From CAWBLP01 sp963721065 (GTDB lineage Bacteria > Pseudomonadota > Alphaproteobacteria > Acetobacterales > Acetobacteraceae): a stretch of DNA of 64,000 nt. The stretch covers positions 558,001 through 622,000 of the forward strand of contig CAVRHO010000008.1 in the NCBI GenBank assembly GCA_963721065.1, written 5' to 3'. Under the pieces are notes generated by a model that saw only the letters and a program-made list of their open reading frames with translations, ran no database searches and had not been told where the DNA came from. The translations under genes were made by a program, and so were the position numbers. Positions 9,560 to 18,397 of the stretch are shown piece after piece (within the stretch, counting starts at the first letter, position 1; every line of letters begins with the position of its first letter).

Positions 9560-10169
9560 CGTTGCTGCCCCGCTGACCGCTGCCGAGATCCGCCGTGACC
9601 CGGCGGCGAAGCAGCGGGCCATCCGCTGCCTGTGGCAGTTGGACCGCGCGCCCGGCGGGCGCCGGCAGCCGTATCTGTTCGCGATCCTGGATGCGGCGCG
9701 GGACGAGCGCATCTATCCGGGGTTGCGGCGTCTGGCGGCAACGGAGCAGATCGTCGGGCTGTACCAGGGGCGGGCGGCGGAGGAGTTGGCGGCGATCGCG
9801 CCATACTTGGTTTGCCTTGGAACAACCGATGTGGTGTTCGACTGGATCTGGGAGAATGGCTGGGGAGAAAGTTGGGGCGTTTTCCTATGGTCGCTTGTGT
9901 CATCGAGAACTCTTAGGATGCACTTCAGGAGACTAACGGTGGTATGGACCGACGAAGGGCAGCGGCTGCTGTTCCGCTTTTACGATCCACGCGTCCTCGG
10001 TGACTTTCTTCAGTCATGCAGCGCAACGCAGGTGGACTTTGTATTAGGTCCAGTATTCAGTAGGACTGAGACAAATAACGGGTGCGCAATAAATAATATC
10101 ACTTCTAAAGATGGCAAGCTGGACGTTACAACCTTCCAGAGTTGCGGACTAGAGGGAACGCTTAGGTGA
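9552..10169 (+). CDS. DUF4123 protein, putative T6SS effector adaptor/chaperone
   Basis: A 205-residue protein with the DUF4123 pattern in order: YLFAILDAARDERIYPGL (about 41-58), LYQGRAAEELAAIAPYL, WIWENGWGESWGVFLWS, the helix RTLRMHFRRLTVVW, then LLFRFYDPRVLGDFL. Proteins of this family (also called Tap or TEC) load toxic effectors onto the VgrG spike of type VI secretion systems and are encoded beside their cargo, which is the case here: a lipase-like gene follows. Overlaps the genes on both sides (8 bases before, 4 after). The last about 35 residues are AT-richer and less family-like. No VgrG, PAAR or structural T6SS gene is in the window. Confidence 0.88.
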   Translation: MSDVAAPLTAAEIRRDPAAKQRAIRCLWQLDRAPGGRRQPYLFAILDAARDERIYPGLRRLAATEQIVGLYQGRAAEELAAIAPYLVCLGTTDVVFDWIWENGWGESWGVFLWSLVSSRTLRMHFRRLTVVWTDEGQRLLFRFYDPRVLGDFLQSCSATQVDFVLGPVFSRTETNNGCAINNITSKDGKLDVTTFQSCGLEGTLR

Positions 10170-10544
10170 ACAATGGCAATGAACCCGCAAGTCCGCCACC
10201 CTTCAGAGCTCTACGTGTTTCTGAAGTTCAGCTTGACGCGTTGCGTGCCCAGCGGCAGAGCAGATATCAGAACGCTTTGTTGATTGGACTAGACGCTTTC
10301 CCGGTATCGCCGGTTTGTTTTCAACAACACAGTTACGTAACGCCCTCGCGGAGGCGGAGGTAGAAGCCCGGCAGAGCGGGATAAATTACGAGTGCGACGC
10401 TTCCTGTACACGATCAGCCGCATGCTGATCCCAACGATGGATGCACGCCAATACATCCTCTGCATGGATGTCATATTCGGGCGGGACAGCGAGCCCGACA
10501 AGCTCAACGCAATACTGCGTCTCCGAGGCGACGCGGATGCCTGA
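10166..10544 (+). pseudogene. Small T6SS-cluster protein, broken by two frameshifts
   Basis: Three frames must be joined to read one protein. Frame 1 from GTG 10166 gives FRALRVSEVQLDALRAQRQ. A shift near 10260-10290 leads to FVDWTRRFPGIAGLF and NALAEAEVEARQSGINYECD. A second shift near 10395-10405 leads to LYTISRMLIPTMDARQYILC and MDVIFGRDSEPDKL, ending at 10544. The order (alpha-helical start, YGI-like middle, then a MDVIFGRD block) matches small proteins often encoded between DUF4123 and effector genes. The GTG overlaps the stop of the DUF4123 gene and the end overlaps the next start, so an intact ancestor would have been tightly coupled. Confidence 0.7.
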
Positions 10545-11302
10545 CGGCTCGCTCATCCAGCCTTGCCAGGCCACGGCCTGCCTCCAGGCAAAACAGTATC
10601 AAGCAGATCTCCGCAAGGCGCAGTTTGACGCGCAGTTCGCTGATGCTGCCTACACTGACGAGCACCACCGGCCTGATATACCAGGCTATGTCGCGGTAAC
10701 CGATGCCAAGGGATTAGAAAACATCGGTTTGACAGAGAAATATCTTACTGTACCAAATAGTAATTTTCGTGCTGTAGTCTACCGCAACCTATCTGACAAC
10801 ACCTATGTAATTGCTTTTCAGGGACAACTTTCGTAAAATAAGCGACTTGGAAGCAAATTTCGACCAGGCTTTCATCGCCTCACTCTGACGGTGACCCAAC
10901 TCCCTACTACGCCCGCGCCGAAAAGATTGCGAAGAGAGTCCAGCACTACCTAGGCCATCGGCCTTCGCCGCCACCGCCGGTGGTTTTGTCGGCCGCTGCT
11001 CGTGGTGGGCGGCGAGGGCGGCGGCGAGAACAATAGGAGCTCCTGCAACCACGTTGAACGCCGCCGGTTTGAACACGGAGACGGTCGCCGACCCGATGCA
11101 GGGCGGCAACATCATGGCTGTTTCCGTAAAGGGGGAGATTTTGACGTCCGCTCAACGCACCCTGCCACTGCCTAAGGCGGCGGGCGACAAGATCATAATG
11201 TTGGATCCACCGCTCAATCTGGCGCGCGATCTCTGCCGGCTGCTTTCATGGGATTTGGGGGAGGCGCCGGCCTTGCTGCCGGTATCCTCGCCAGGTCGAT
11301 AA
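10537..11302 (+). pseudogene. T6SS lipase-type effector (class 3 lipase-like fold), broken by frameshifts
   Basis: Starting at ATG 10537, frame 1 reads QFADAAYTDEHHRPDIPGYV and FRAVVYRNLSDNTYVIAFQG and stops at 10836. The protein continues in a second frame from about 10820 (NFRKISDLEANFDQAF), in a third from about 10900 (PYYARAEKIAKRVQHYL), and back in the second frame from about 10990 (APATTLNAAGLNTETV, IMAVSVKGEILTSAQRTLPL). These blocks, in order, are those of lipase effectors delivered by type VI secretion. The expected nucleophile motif GHSxGG is present only in damaged form (GRCSWW). It follows the adaptor genes and precedes an ankyrin protein, so effector and immunity order is kept although the toxin should be dead. 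Confidence 0.78.
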
Positions 11303-11387
11303 TGCTTCACAAAATGGGCGCAGTGCATGCTAGCCTGGACCGAGCTATCAAGGAAATTGCAGAGACGGTGAGGGAGAAGTGTGCCGG

Positions 11388-11888
11388 ATGCGAAGAAGAA
11401 TTGGTTGTTTGATCGTATTGGTTGTGATATCGTTCTGTATCGTGGGGGGCAGAATTATGGCGTCTGCAAGTCCTCGTGAGCCGGCGGGTGGCGACTTGGC
11501 CTACGCCGTTGCCGCACGTCGCTACGATGAAACTCGGAGGTTGCTGGAGGCAGGGGCAAATCCCGAGGATCCAGACGATACCGGTGATACGCCTCTGTTG
11601 AACGCCACAGCATCGGACCAATTTCGTATGGCTAACCTTCTACTCGATTTCGGTGCCAATCCGTTCGCGACTGATAGCTTAGATTCACCCGGGGATTTAT
11701 ACAACGAAAGTCGCGTGCGATCTGGGACGTCAGAGGGTCAGGCTGCTCTGGCTGATTCAGCGGTTAAGGGCTGCGGGGTATCCATGGCCGCCGCCCAATG
11801 CGCCGAAGTGATGCGGCTGCGCGCCGAGGGCGAATGGCCACCGCAGAAATCGCAGAAATCTCCGTTCAGCAATGATGCCGGCAAATAG
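11388..11888 (+). CDS. Ankyrin-repeat exported protein, candidate immunity protein
   Basis: A protein of 166 residues from ATG 11388, preceded by agggag about 11 bases upstream (GTG 11379 is an alternative). It begins with a signal or anchor sequence (GCLIVLVVISFCIVGG). Residues about 38-105 form two ankyrin repeats: GDLAYAVAARRYDETRRLLE with AGANPEDPDDTGDTPLL, then FRMANLLLDFGANPFATD. Exported ankyrin proteins are often the immunity partners of type VI lipase effectors, which act in the periplasm, and this gene sits just after such an effector. The frame is open throughout although the effector is broken, a pattern expected if immunity is still selected or if the loss is recent. Confidence 0.72.
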   Translation: MRRRIGCLIVLVVISFCIVGGRIMASASPREPAGGDLAYAVAARRYDETRRLLEAGANPEDPDDTGDTPLLNATASDQFRMANLLLDFGANPFATDSLDSPGDLYNESRVRSGTSEGQAALADSAVKGCGVSMAAAQCAEVMRLRAEGEWPPQKSQKSPFSNDAGK

Positions 11889-12629
11889 CGCTCTCGTAAT
11901 ACTACGGAGTACAATGTTAAGGCTGTTGAACACAGGCGGCGATTTCTCTGCCGGGTGATTGGCGGATTTATAGCAAGGGGTTCGGGGCGCGCAACATGAC
12001 CGTCGTGCGACATTCCGCACTCAACCTCGTGCGCGCCGCCACTCACCGATCGTCTCTCAAGCGACGCCGCAGCGCAGCGCCTGGAGCAGGGGCTAGCTTA
12101 AGCCAGTTGCTCGCAGTCCAAATCAGGTGAACTTGGATTGGGAGCCCTGGCAATAGCAGACGGTCTTCACCAGCGGCGTGGTCTGGTCGTAGCGGTCCAC
12201 GCGCTCCCCGCGCTGTTCCAGGCGGTTCGGGTTCCAGGACAGGTCGTAGTGGATGGCGGCGTTGAACCTGTCTTGCAGGTTGATACGTTCGCTGAGGCAA
12301 TCGATCGCCACCAGCATGCGCGGCTCCTCAGTGGTGATCTGGTCGAGCTTGGCGCCGCGCACCTCGTCGTCGCCGTCCTGGCTGGTGATCGAGACCACCT
12401 GCACGCCACGGAATTTGCGAGGCAGCGTGCCTTGCAGCTCCTTGGCGACGTATTCGGCGGTGGCGATGTAGCGGCACCACAGGATGGGGTGGAAGCCTCG
12501 TTCAGCAGTTCCGCCACCAGCGCGGCGCACTTGGCGAGCTTGGCGTCAAGCCCAAGTTCCGCACTTTGGCGAAAAAGGATGCGCAAAATCAGCCAATTGC
12601 GCTTTTAGGCACCACAAAAGTTATCCACA

Positions 12630-12796
12630 TGGTGCTAAATTCTTGGGGCAGGAAGTGTAGGAAAACCGCCGGGATTTGGCGTTCCGGTTGACGGCGAGGG
12701 TCAAAACCGTCACACGTCAACTCGATCAACGTATGCCAGTTACGCTGTCGAGCGCAAGAGATCCCCATTCTGGCATAAGGCTGAAATTTAGCACCA
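12630..12796. repeat. Perfect 12-bp inverted repeat around a 143-bp insert in the helicase remnant
   Basis: tggtgctaaatt at 12630-12641 is the exact reverse complement of aatttagcacca at 12785-12796. The enclosed bases are not helicase-coding and lie where helicase linker sequence is missing. A partial extra copy (ggcaccac) lies at 12608-12615. This could be a small non-autonomous mobile element (about 167 bp) or a leftover of a deleted insertion sequence. I saw no clear target duplication. Confidence 0.45.
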
Positions 12797-12816
12797 CAGT
12801 TGGACCCGTCCTCAAG

Positions 12817-12843
12817 AAAGCCCCGTGTTTGCGGGGATTTTTC
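12817..12843. terminator. Rho-independent terminator-like hairpin
   Basis: aaag-ccccg-tgtttg-cgggg-attttt: a 5-bp GC stem with a 6-base loop, flanked by A and T runs so that it could work on either strand. It lies inside the disrupted helicase region, next to the 12-bp inverted repeat, and so would end any transcript reading from the upstream helicase fragment. Confidence 0.55.
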
Positions 12844-14488
12844 GGGTGCATGCTGGCCAAACTACGGAAGTTGGGTCAAGGCGCGGGGTCTGTAGCGCCT
12901 CCGCCATGCGGCGCAGGTCGCCGAGGCGGCGCTTCTCGGGGCCGGCAGCGAGGGTTCGGCTTCCTCGATCGGCGGCGTGGGCTGGTTGTCGTCGGTCTGG
13001 TCTTCCGACGCCTCGAAGATGAAGGCGCGGAAGTCGGGATCGTCCTCGGTTTCCTGCGGCAGCGCGGCCTGGCGGTTCCCCAGGGCGGCGACCGCGGCGG
13101 CGGGGCTGGACGTCACGCAGCGCAGCAGCGCCAGCGCCGCCCAGTAGCGGACGCGCTGCTGGCGTCTGCCGAGCTGCTGGCCGGCTTCGACGATGTCGCC
13201 GCAGAAGCGGTAGGTAGCCGCGAACAGCTCGCGGTAGTCGCGCGAGAGCTTGTAGGTGCGGTCGGACGGGTCGCGCTTGGGGAAGCACTTCTCGCCATCC
13301 CAGTCCTGCTCGATGTCGGCGCGGGTGCGCTGGACGAAGTGGCGGGCGAGCAAGTCGCGCTGGTCTTGGGTCAGGGCGGACGTATCCCAGGCGCCGAATT
13401 CCGGCCGCAACAGCGCCAGCAGCGAGTGGAACGCGCCTTCCACGCCGCTGTGCGGGGTGGCGGTCAGCAGGAGCAGATGGCGTTTCTCGTCCGCGGCCAG
13501 TTCCCGCACCAGGCGGTGGCGCTGCTGGCGGGTGGCGGTCACCTCCGGCGCCTGGGTGGCGCCCTGTGTCTCGTCCACGATGACGAAGTCGGGGCACTCC
13601 GTCAGGAGCAGGTGTCGGTTCCGGTCGCTTTTGACGAAGTCGATGCTGGCGACCTGGATGGGGTCGCAGCGGTAGATGCTCTCCGTCTCGGGCTTGTGGC
13701 GGCCCAGTTGGCTGATGGTGCCGGTGCGGATGACGACGGCGTCCTGGCTGGCCTTCTGGGCGAGTTCACGCGGTCACTGGTCGCACCGGCAAGGGCGGGC
13801 GCAGCATGCAGATGCGCTCGATTTCGCCGCGATCCTGCATCTCGCGGACGATCAGCAGCGCCTCGATGGTCTTGCCGACGCCCACGTCGTCGGCGATCAG
13901 CAGCCGGATCGGGTCCAGCCGGAGCGCGATCAGCAGCGGCACGAACTTATAGATGCGCGGCCGGACTGAAATCCGGCCCAGCGAGCGGAAGGGCGTCGCG
14001 CCGTCGCGCAGCATCAGGCGGGCGGCCTGCCACAGCAGGTGGGTGCTGGCGGCGTCGGATACGTCGGTGGCTGGCGAGAGCCGGAACCAAACACCGGCGA
14101 TGATCGATACCTATCACCTCCGCACCGCCCCCCAGTGCCCACCTTCATCGCACCCGGCACACCACAAACCGGCAATCTGTTAAGGCATCACGCCCGGCAC
14201 CCGTGATGTTCGCCGGAAGCCTGCGCCTCGCCACCTTCACGAGGGCTCCCCGGTCAGCCCCGCTGGCGTTCGTGGCGGGTCATCCCCCAGCCGCGTGACG
14301 TATCCCGGCGCAGTCTCTGTGACCGGCGTACCTGCCTCGGACCAGATCAAGCGAGTCCGCCATTTTCTGCGCCGGACCAGTGCCAGCCGCAGTCACCCTC
14401 CCCCCGCTGCGGTATACGTTTCCGTTACGAATTGCGCTAAATCTGTACCTGAAACAGATTCGCCCAGTCGTCGCAGCAGGAGAGGGAA

Positions 14489-14650
14489 ATGCCAAAGCCA
14501 GTTCGGGCCATGCTCATTGCTGCGGTGTCCGCCGCCGGCGTTGCAGTGGTCATATGGATGGGCGGCTACGGGGCCAACGCGATCTGGGGCGCCTCGACGG
14601 TGTCTCTGCTGGTCTCGGTCGGCAACGCAGCCGCCGGTCGCCTCACCTGA
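14489..14650 (+). CDS. Small single-span membrane protein
   Basis: A 53-residue protein starting MPKPVRAMLIAAVSAAGVAV, with one hydrophobic segment (about 7-24) and a second weaker one (about 34-47, STVSLLVSVGNAAA). The ATG is preceded by ggagaggg at a good distance. The surrounding 450 bases (14110-14488 and 14651-14747) hold nothing else I can support. No family recognised; the clean ribosome binding site and composition are the only support. Confidence 0.5.
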   Translation: MPKPVRAMLIAAVSAAGVAVVIWMGGYGANAIWGASTVSLLVSVGNAAAGRLT

Positions 14651-14747
14651 AAGCTGTCCACGCCGAACACTGTTCCCCAGCCCACGGCGGGCCTTCGCAG
14701 ATCCGGCGACCGGCCGCGCCTCTCCACCGGCGGTTCGGCTCGGCCGG

Positions 14748-15230
14748 TTACCGCGCCCCAACCCCGGACGAACGCCCCGCGCGCAACGCCGCCTGCACAG
14801 CCGCATCCAGCGCATTGAGAAAGAGCGCCCGGTCCTGCCGGGTCAGAGGCGGCGGGCCGCCGCCGTCCATCCCCAGTTCCCGCAGATGCCGGGACAATTC
14901 CCGCCCCGCCAGCGCATTGCCGATATTGTCCGCGGTCCACACCTTGCCCGCCGGTGCGACGGCACGCGCGCCCGTCTCCAGGCAGCGCGCCGCCAACGGG
15001 ATGTCCGCCGTGACGCAGACATCCGTCGCAGTGATGTGGCCGGCGATCCAGTCATCCGCCGCATCCGGCGTGGCAGGCACGGTGACAAACTGCACGTTTG
15101 CCCGCCCTGTCGGCCGGATCGGCCGGGACCCGTTGGAGACCACATACACCTGCAGTCCCAGCCGATCGGCGACGCGATAGACTTCCTCGCGCACCGGACA
15201 GGCGTCGCCGTCCACGTAAAGCGCCGTCAT
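14748..15230 (-). CDS. DUF188 / YaiI-YqxD family protein
   Basis: A 160-residue protein beginning MTALYVDGDACPVREEVYRV, the family's hallmark DACP motif, followed by GSRPIRP, DDWIAGHITATDVCVTADIP and the conserved GKVWTADNIGNAL. The fold is PIN/NYN-like with acidic residues suited to metal binding, but no function is proven for the family. Length fits. The start codon overlaps the stop of the upstream DEAD-box helicase (ATGA), so the two are cotranslated; a link to RNA metabolism is an inference from this. Confidence 0.93.
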   Translation of the reverse strand: MTALYVDGDACPVREEVYRVADRLGLQVYVVSNGSRPIRPTGRANVQFVTVPATPDAADDWIAGHITATDVCVTADIPLAARCLETGARAVAPAGKVWTADNIGNALAGRELSRHLRELGMDGGGPPPLTRQDRALFLNALDAAVQAALRAGRSSGVGAR

Positions 15231-16444
15231 GCCGCGGCGCGCATCCCGCCACGACGGCGACGGCGCGACCTGGCCGGCTTCTGCGCCTTGCGTGCCGGCG
15301 CCGCGGATGGCGGCGGACTGCCGCCGGCGACCGGGATCACGGCCCCCGTACAGCGCTCGATGGCCCGCAACGCACCATGCTCCGCCGCGTCGCAGAACGA
15401 GATCGCCACCCCGGAGGCCCCTGCCCGCGCCGTGCGACCGATGCGGTGCACATAGCTCTCCGGCTCCACCGGCAGGTCGTAGTTGATCACGTGGGAGATC
15501 CCGGACACGTCGATACCGCGGGCAGCGATGTCGGTGGCCACCAGCACGCGGGCGCGCCCGGTGCGGAACCGCGACAGCGCCCTTTCACGCTGCGACTGGC
15601 TCTTGTTGCCGTGGATCGTGCTGACGGATTCGCCGGCCTGCTCCAGCCCGTCCGCCACGCGGTCGGCGCCATGCTTGGTCCGGGTGAACACGATGACCCG
15701 CTCCATCGCCGGATCGCCGAGCAACTGCTTCAGCAGCGGACGCTTCTCCGGCTGGGCGACGAAATGCACGGACTGGTCGATCTTCGGCCGGGTCGCCGCC
15801 ACGGGGGCAATCGACACGCGCACCGGGTCGCGCAGCAGCAACTCGGCCAGCGCCGTGACCTCCTGCGGCATGGTGGCGGAGAACAGCGCCGTCTGCCGGG
15901 CGGCGGGCAGTGCCGCGGCCACGCGCCGGATGTCGCGGATGAAACCGAGATCCAGCATGCGGTCCGCTTCGTCCAGCACGAACTGCTGTACCGCGTCCAG
16001 GCGCAACTCGCGGGTGGCGAGCAGGTCGCACACGCGCCCCGGCGTGCCGACCACGATATCGGCGCCGCGCCGCATCTGCTGCACCTGCCGGAACCGGCTG
16101 ACGCCGCCCAGGATGGTGACGCGGCTCAGTCGCAGATTGACGGCAAGCCGGCGCAGGCTGTCATCGATCTGCAGCGCGAGTTCGCGGGTGGGGGCCAGGA
16201 TCAGCGCCCGTGTTGCGAAGGGTGCCGGCCGGACGCGATCGGCGGCCAGGTGCTGCAACAGCGGCAGGCCGAACGCCGCGGTCTTGCCGCTGCCGGTCTG
16301 GGCGACGCCCAGCAGGTCGCGGCCAGCAAGCAGGGGCGGCACGGCATCCGTCTGGATCGGTGTTGGTGTGTCGAACTGCTGCGCCGTCAAAGCGCGCAGC
16401 AACGGCTCGGCCAGGCCGAGCGAAGCAAAAGTCGGAAGGGTCAC
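15227..16444 (-). CDS. DEAD-box ATP-dependent RNA helicase (RhlE-like)
   Basis: A 405-residue helicase. Motifs in order: Q motif FDTPTPIQTDAVPPLLAG, Walker A AQTGSGKT, PTRELALQI, TPGRVCDLL, DEAD box VLDEADRMLDLGF, SATMP, IVFTRTKHGAD, ATDIAARGIDVSGI and HRIGRTARAG. The C-terminal tail is short and basic, ending in ARSRRRRRGG, as in RhlE-type enzymes that remodel RNA in ribosome assembly or decay. I place the start at GTG 16444, giving the usual TLPTFASLGL opening, with a GGAG 11 bases upstream; the open frame extends further but that part is not family-like. Coupled by a 4-base overlap to the DUF188 gene. Confidence 0.95.
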   Translation of the reverse strand: MTLPTFASLGLAEPLLRALTAQQFDTPTPIQTDAVPPLLAGRDLLGVAQTGSGKTAAFGLPLLQHLAADRVRPAPFATRALILAPTRELALQIDDSLRRLAVNLRLSRVTILGGVSRFRQVQQMRRGADIVVGTPGRVCDLLATRELRLDAVQQFVLDEADRMLDLGFIRDIRRVAAALPAARQTALFSATMPQEVTALAELLLRDPVRVSIAPVAATRPKIDQSVHFVAQPEKRPLLKQLLGDPAMERVIVFTRTKHGADRVADGLEQAGESVSTIHGNKSQSQRERALSRFRTGRARVLVATDIAARGIDVSGISHVINYDLPVEPESYVHRIGRTARAGASGVAISFCDAAEHGALRAIERCTGAVIPVAGGSPPPSAAPARKAQKPARSRRRRRGGMRAAA

Positions 16445-17181
16445 GTATTGAAGAACTCCGGCGCCGTCGGCCCGGATGCGATCCGGGCTGCACAGACAGT
16501 CACCTGATTGTCCGCCGGCCCGCGCGATGATTGGGGCGAACGCGTTGCGAATTGGTCTTCCGGGAGGGCAGCGCCCGGAGGGGCGCATGCATCACGCAAT
16601 CACGAAAGCCAAGCTTCATGTGGTCCAGTACCCGCGGAAAAGGCAAGGGTCAACCGAAACGCATGGTCGTGCCCTGCCCGATCGTCCTGGCACGCGCGTG
16701 GCCGGCTGCCACGTATTCGCCCCCTTACCGAAGCAGTCCGGGACCGGAAGCGGCTCCCCCCGGCCAGGCGCGCGCATCCGCTATCACTGCAGAGCGACGC
16801 CAGACCGCAAGCCCAGGCGATGATGCCGCCGTGGTTCAGAGATCCGGCCGCGGAAAAGGGGCCGGAAGGCGGTCCACCCTCCGGCCCTGAGTCGCGCCCA
16901 CAGGAGAGCAATCCCGGGCGCGTCCGGCACCTGTCTGGGGCTGCCGGCACCGCATAGTCGCCGATCGCGCCGCCGCATGTATTGATCCAAGTCAACTTTC
17001 CTGCTGCGTGATGGTCCGGGACCAGACCGGCGGGCATGCTCGCCGGCTCGACATGGCGGCCGGTCTGGTGCCCGGCGTAACGGCCGTGGGTGGAGCCCGG
17101 GTGCAGGCCGCCTCGCCAACGGACCTGCCGCCGGGGACCCGCGGATCAGCCCGCGTGGCGGGTCCGCTGCGTCAGCCGGGC
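16445..17181. other. Long spacer without a confident gene
   Basis: I see no credible gene in these 737 bases. Overlapping short frames are Arg/Pro/Gly-rich in all phases, as expected from GC-rich non-coding DNA. No repeat family or terminator was recognised. Confidence 0.45.
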
Positions 17182-17541
17182 TTACCGGCCACTGTGCGAC
17201 GGCGTCGTGACCGTTGCCGCGCCCTGAGACGACGGCCCCCCGGGGGCACCGACCTCGTCCCACAAGCGGACAGCCGGCAGTTGCGGTTGGTGCGCCTCGG
17301 GGTCCGACGGCGAGACGCCGCGAACCGCCGCATCGGCCGGGTCATCGGCGGCCACCAGCACCCCGCCGGGAAAGGCTGCCCGGTGCATCAGGGCCTCGCC
17401 GGCCGGTCCGGCGTGTGACACGCCAGCCGACAATCCCAGCATGGCGATGCCGAGACCGATGCTGCGTACCGCACTGCACCCGTGGCGTGCCGCCGACAGA
17501 ACCGAAGGATCCAGGCGCCATGCGTGCAAACCCGGTGTCAT
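17182..17541 (-). CDS. Small exported protein of unknown function
   Basis: A 119-residue protein with a plausible signal peptide: RSIGLGIAMLGLSAGVSHA, with cleavage likely after SHA (about residue 44). The mature part is rich in Ala, Pro and Asp with no known motif. The ATG at 17541 has an aaggag 9 bases upstream, the strongest reason to call it. It is isolated, with long spacers on both sides. No family recognised; it could still be a chance frame. Confidence 0.5.
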   Translation of the reverse strand: MTPGLHAWRLDPSVLSAARHGCSAVRSIGLGIAMLGLSAGVSHAGPAGEALMHRAAFPGGVLVAADDPADAAVRGVSPSDPEAHQPQLPAVRLWDEVGAPGGPSSQGAATVTTPSHSGR

Positions 17542-18397
17542 TCACCCTTGCTCCTTATCGCCTGAACACGTGGTTCCAGCCGGGAGTGTCCGGCTGGGTA
17601 GCCCTGGAACGCCTGCTGCATTGTCGTCCGTTCGAGTGCGCAATCGTCCGATCGAGTGCGGAACACAGTCATCAGACACACGGAGTTGCCGAATCAACTG
17701 GTTAATTGTCTGGTTCCGGACGAGTTGAATTGCATCTCAGTTGGCCGGACGGGTCGCCGGCCGAGACATGACCGTTGGTTGAAAGCACGACCTCACGGCG
17801 GGCGCAGACCTTGTGCGCGTCAGGGCGTCCGGCACGTGAGGTGGAACGTGCGCGTGAGGAGGCCCGTGCCCGCGGGGAGGTCGGCGCGGGTTGAGAAGGC
17901 GCACCGGCCGTCAGGATGCCCTTCCGTCATGGCGGGCGCAGGCCGGCCATCCACAACTTTCCTTCACTGCTTCAGGAAAGTTCCGGGGGGTGGACCTGCG
18001 CCCCAGCAATTTTGGAACAGTGCGGATCAGGACCGCCCGCGCGGGTCATGGCCGGGCCCAACCGGCTACCCCCGGCAAGGCGTGTTCCATTGCCCCGACC
18101 CGATCGTTGTGGTGTCGGTGGGCGGGTCAAGCCCGCTCATGACATGAAGGCGTGGCGTCAGCGTGCCCGCACTAAGCCGTATGGATGCAGGTCCGCGATC
18201 ACGACTCTGCCGACAGGAACCATGTAGAAACGTGGATGGTCCGCCTGCGCGGGCCATGACGGCGCACGGACGGACGATTACAGATGCAACGGTACACGGG
18301 CGGGCACTATACGAATGAACAGTGTACGGTCGAGCACCGGTGAAACCTCACGCAGGCCGGCATGAAACCGGAGGAGACGCGTGCATCGCGCGGCCCT
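17542..18397. repeat. Repeat-bearing spacer: two dispersed repeat families
   Basis: 856 bases without a gene. At about 17625-17665 two copies of a 19-base block (cgtccgttcgagtgcg / cgtccgatcgagtgcg) lie in tandem. At about 17927-18003 lies a unit starting gtcatggcgggcgcaggc and running through ggccatccacaactttcctt, which returns in altered form at about 45170-45250. At 18045-18150 lies the second copy of the family seen at 2987 and 55843 (caaggcgtgttcca, cccgacccgatcgt, ggcgggtcaagcccgctcat). From about 18245 to 18345 more loosely repeated blocks follow. Confidence 0.7.

Larger units (their letters stand above)
12123..14109 (-). pseudogene. SNF2/RapA-type DNA helicase, fragmented
   Basis: Reading from 14109 leftwards: GRISVRPRIYKFVPLLIA with a Walker A block IADDVGVGKTIEALLIVRE (about 13920-13860); a frame change near 13790; IYRCDPIQVASIDFVKSD; a Walker B equivalent FVIVDETQGA in place of DEAH; HLLLLTATPHSGVEGAF (motif III); HFVQRTRADIEQDWDGE; a break near 12870; then, after a foreign-looking insert, HPILWCRYIATAEYVAKEL, RMLVAIDCLSERINLQDRF and NPNRLEQRGERVDRYDQT (motifs V and VI), stopping at 12123. 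Both ends are shortened. The helicase resembles SNF2-like proteins of defence islands such as DISARM DrmD, but no partner gene is here, so that link is only a possibility. Confidence 0.75.

Noticed and set aside
12676..14103. 475-residue plus-strand frame over the helicase remnant
   Set aside because: The minus strand holds recognisable helicase motifs; the plus-strand translation has none.
12123..14109. Complete DISARM or similar defence system
   Set aside because: Only one broken helicase is present; no methylase, phospholipase-D-like or DUF1998 partner gene is in the window.
7883..14488. Integrase or attachment-site duplicate behind tRNA-Arg
   Set aside because: I searched by eye for a copy of the tRNA 3' end (gttcgaatctcgccggggac) and for tyrosine recombinase motifs in this stretch and found neither.
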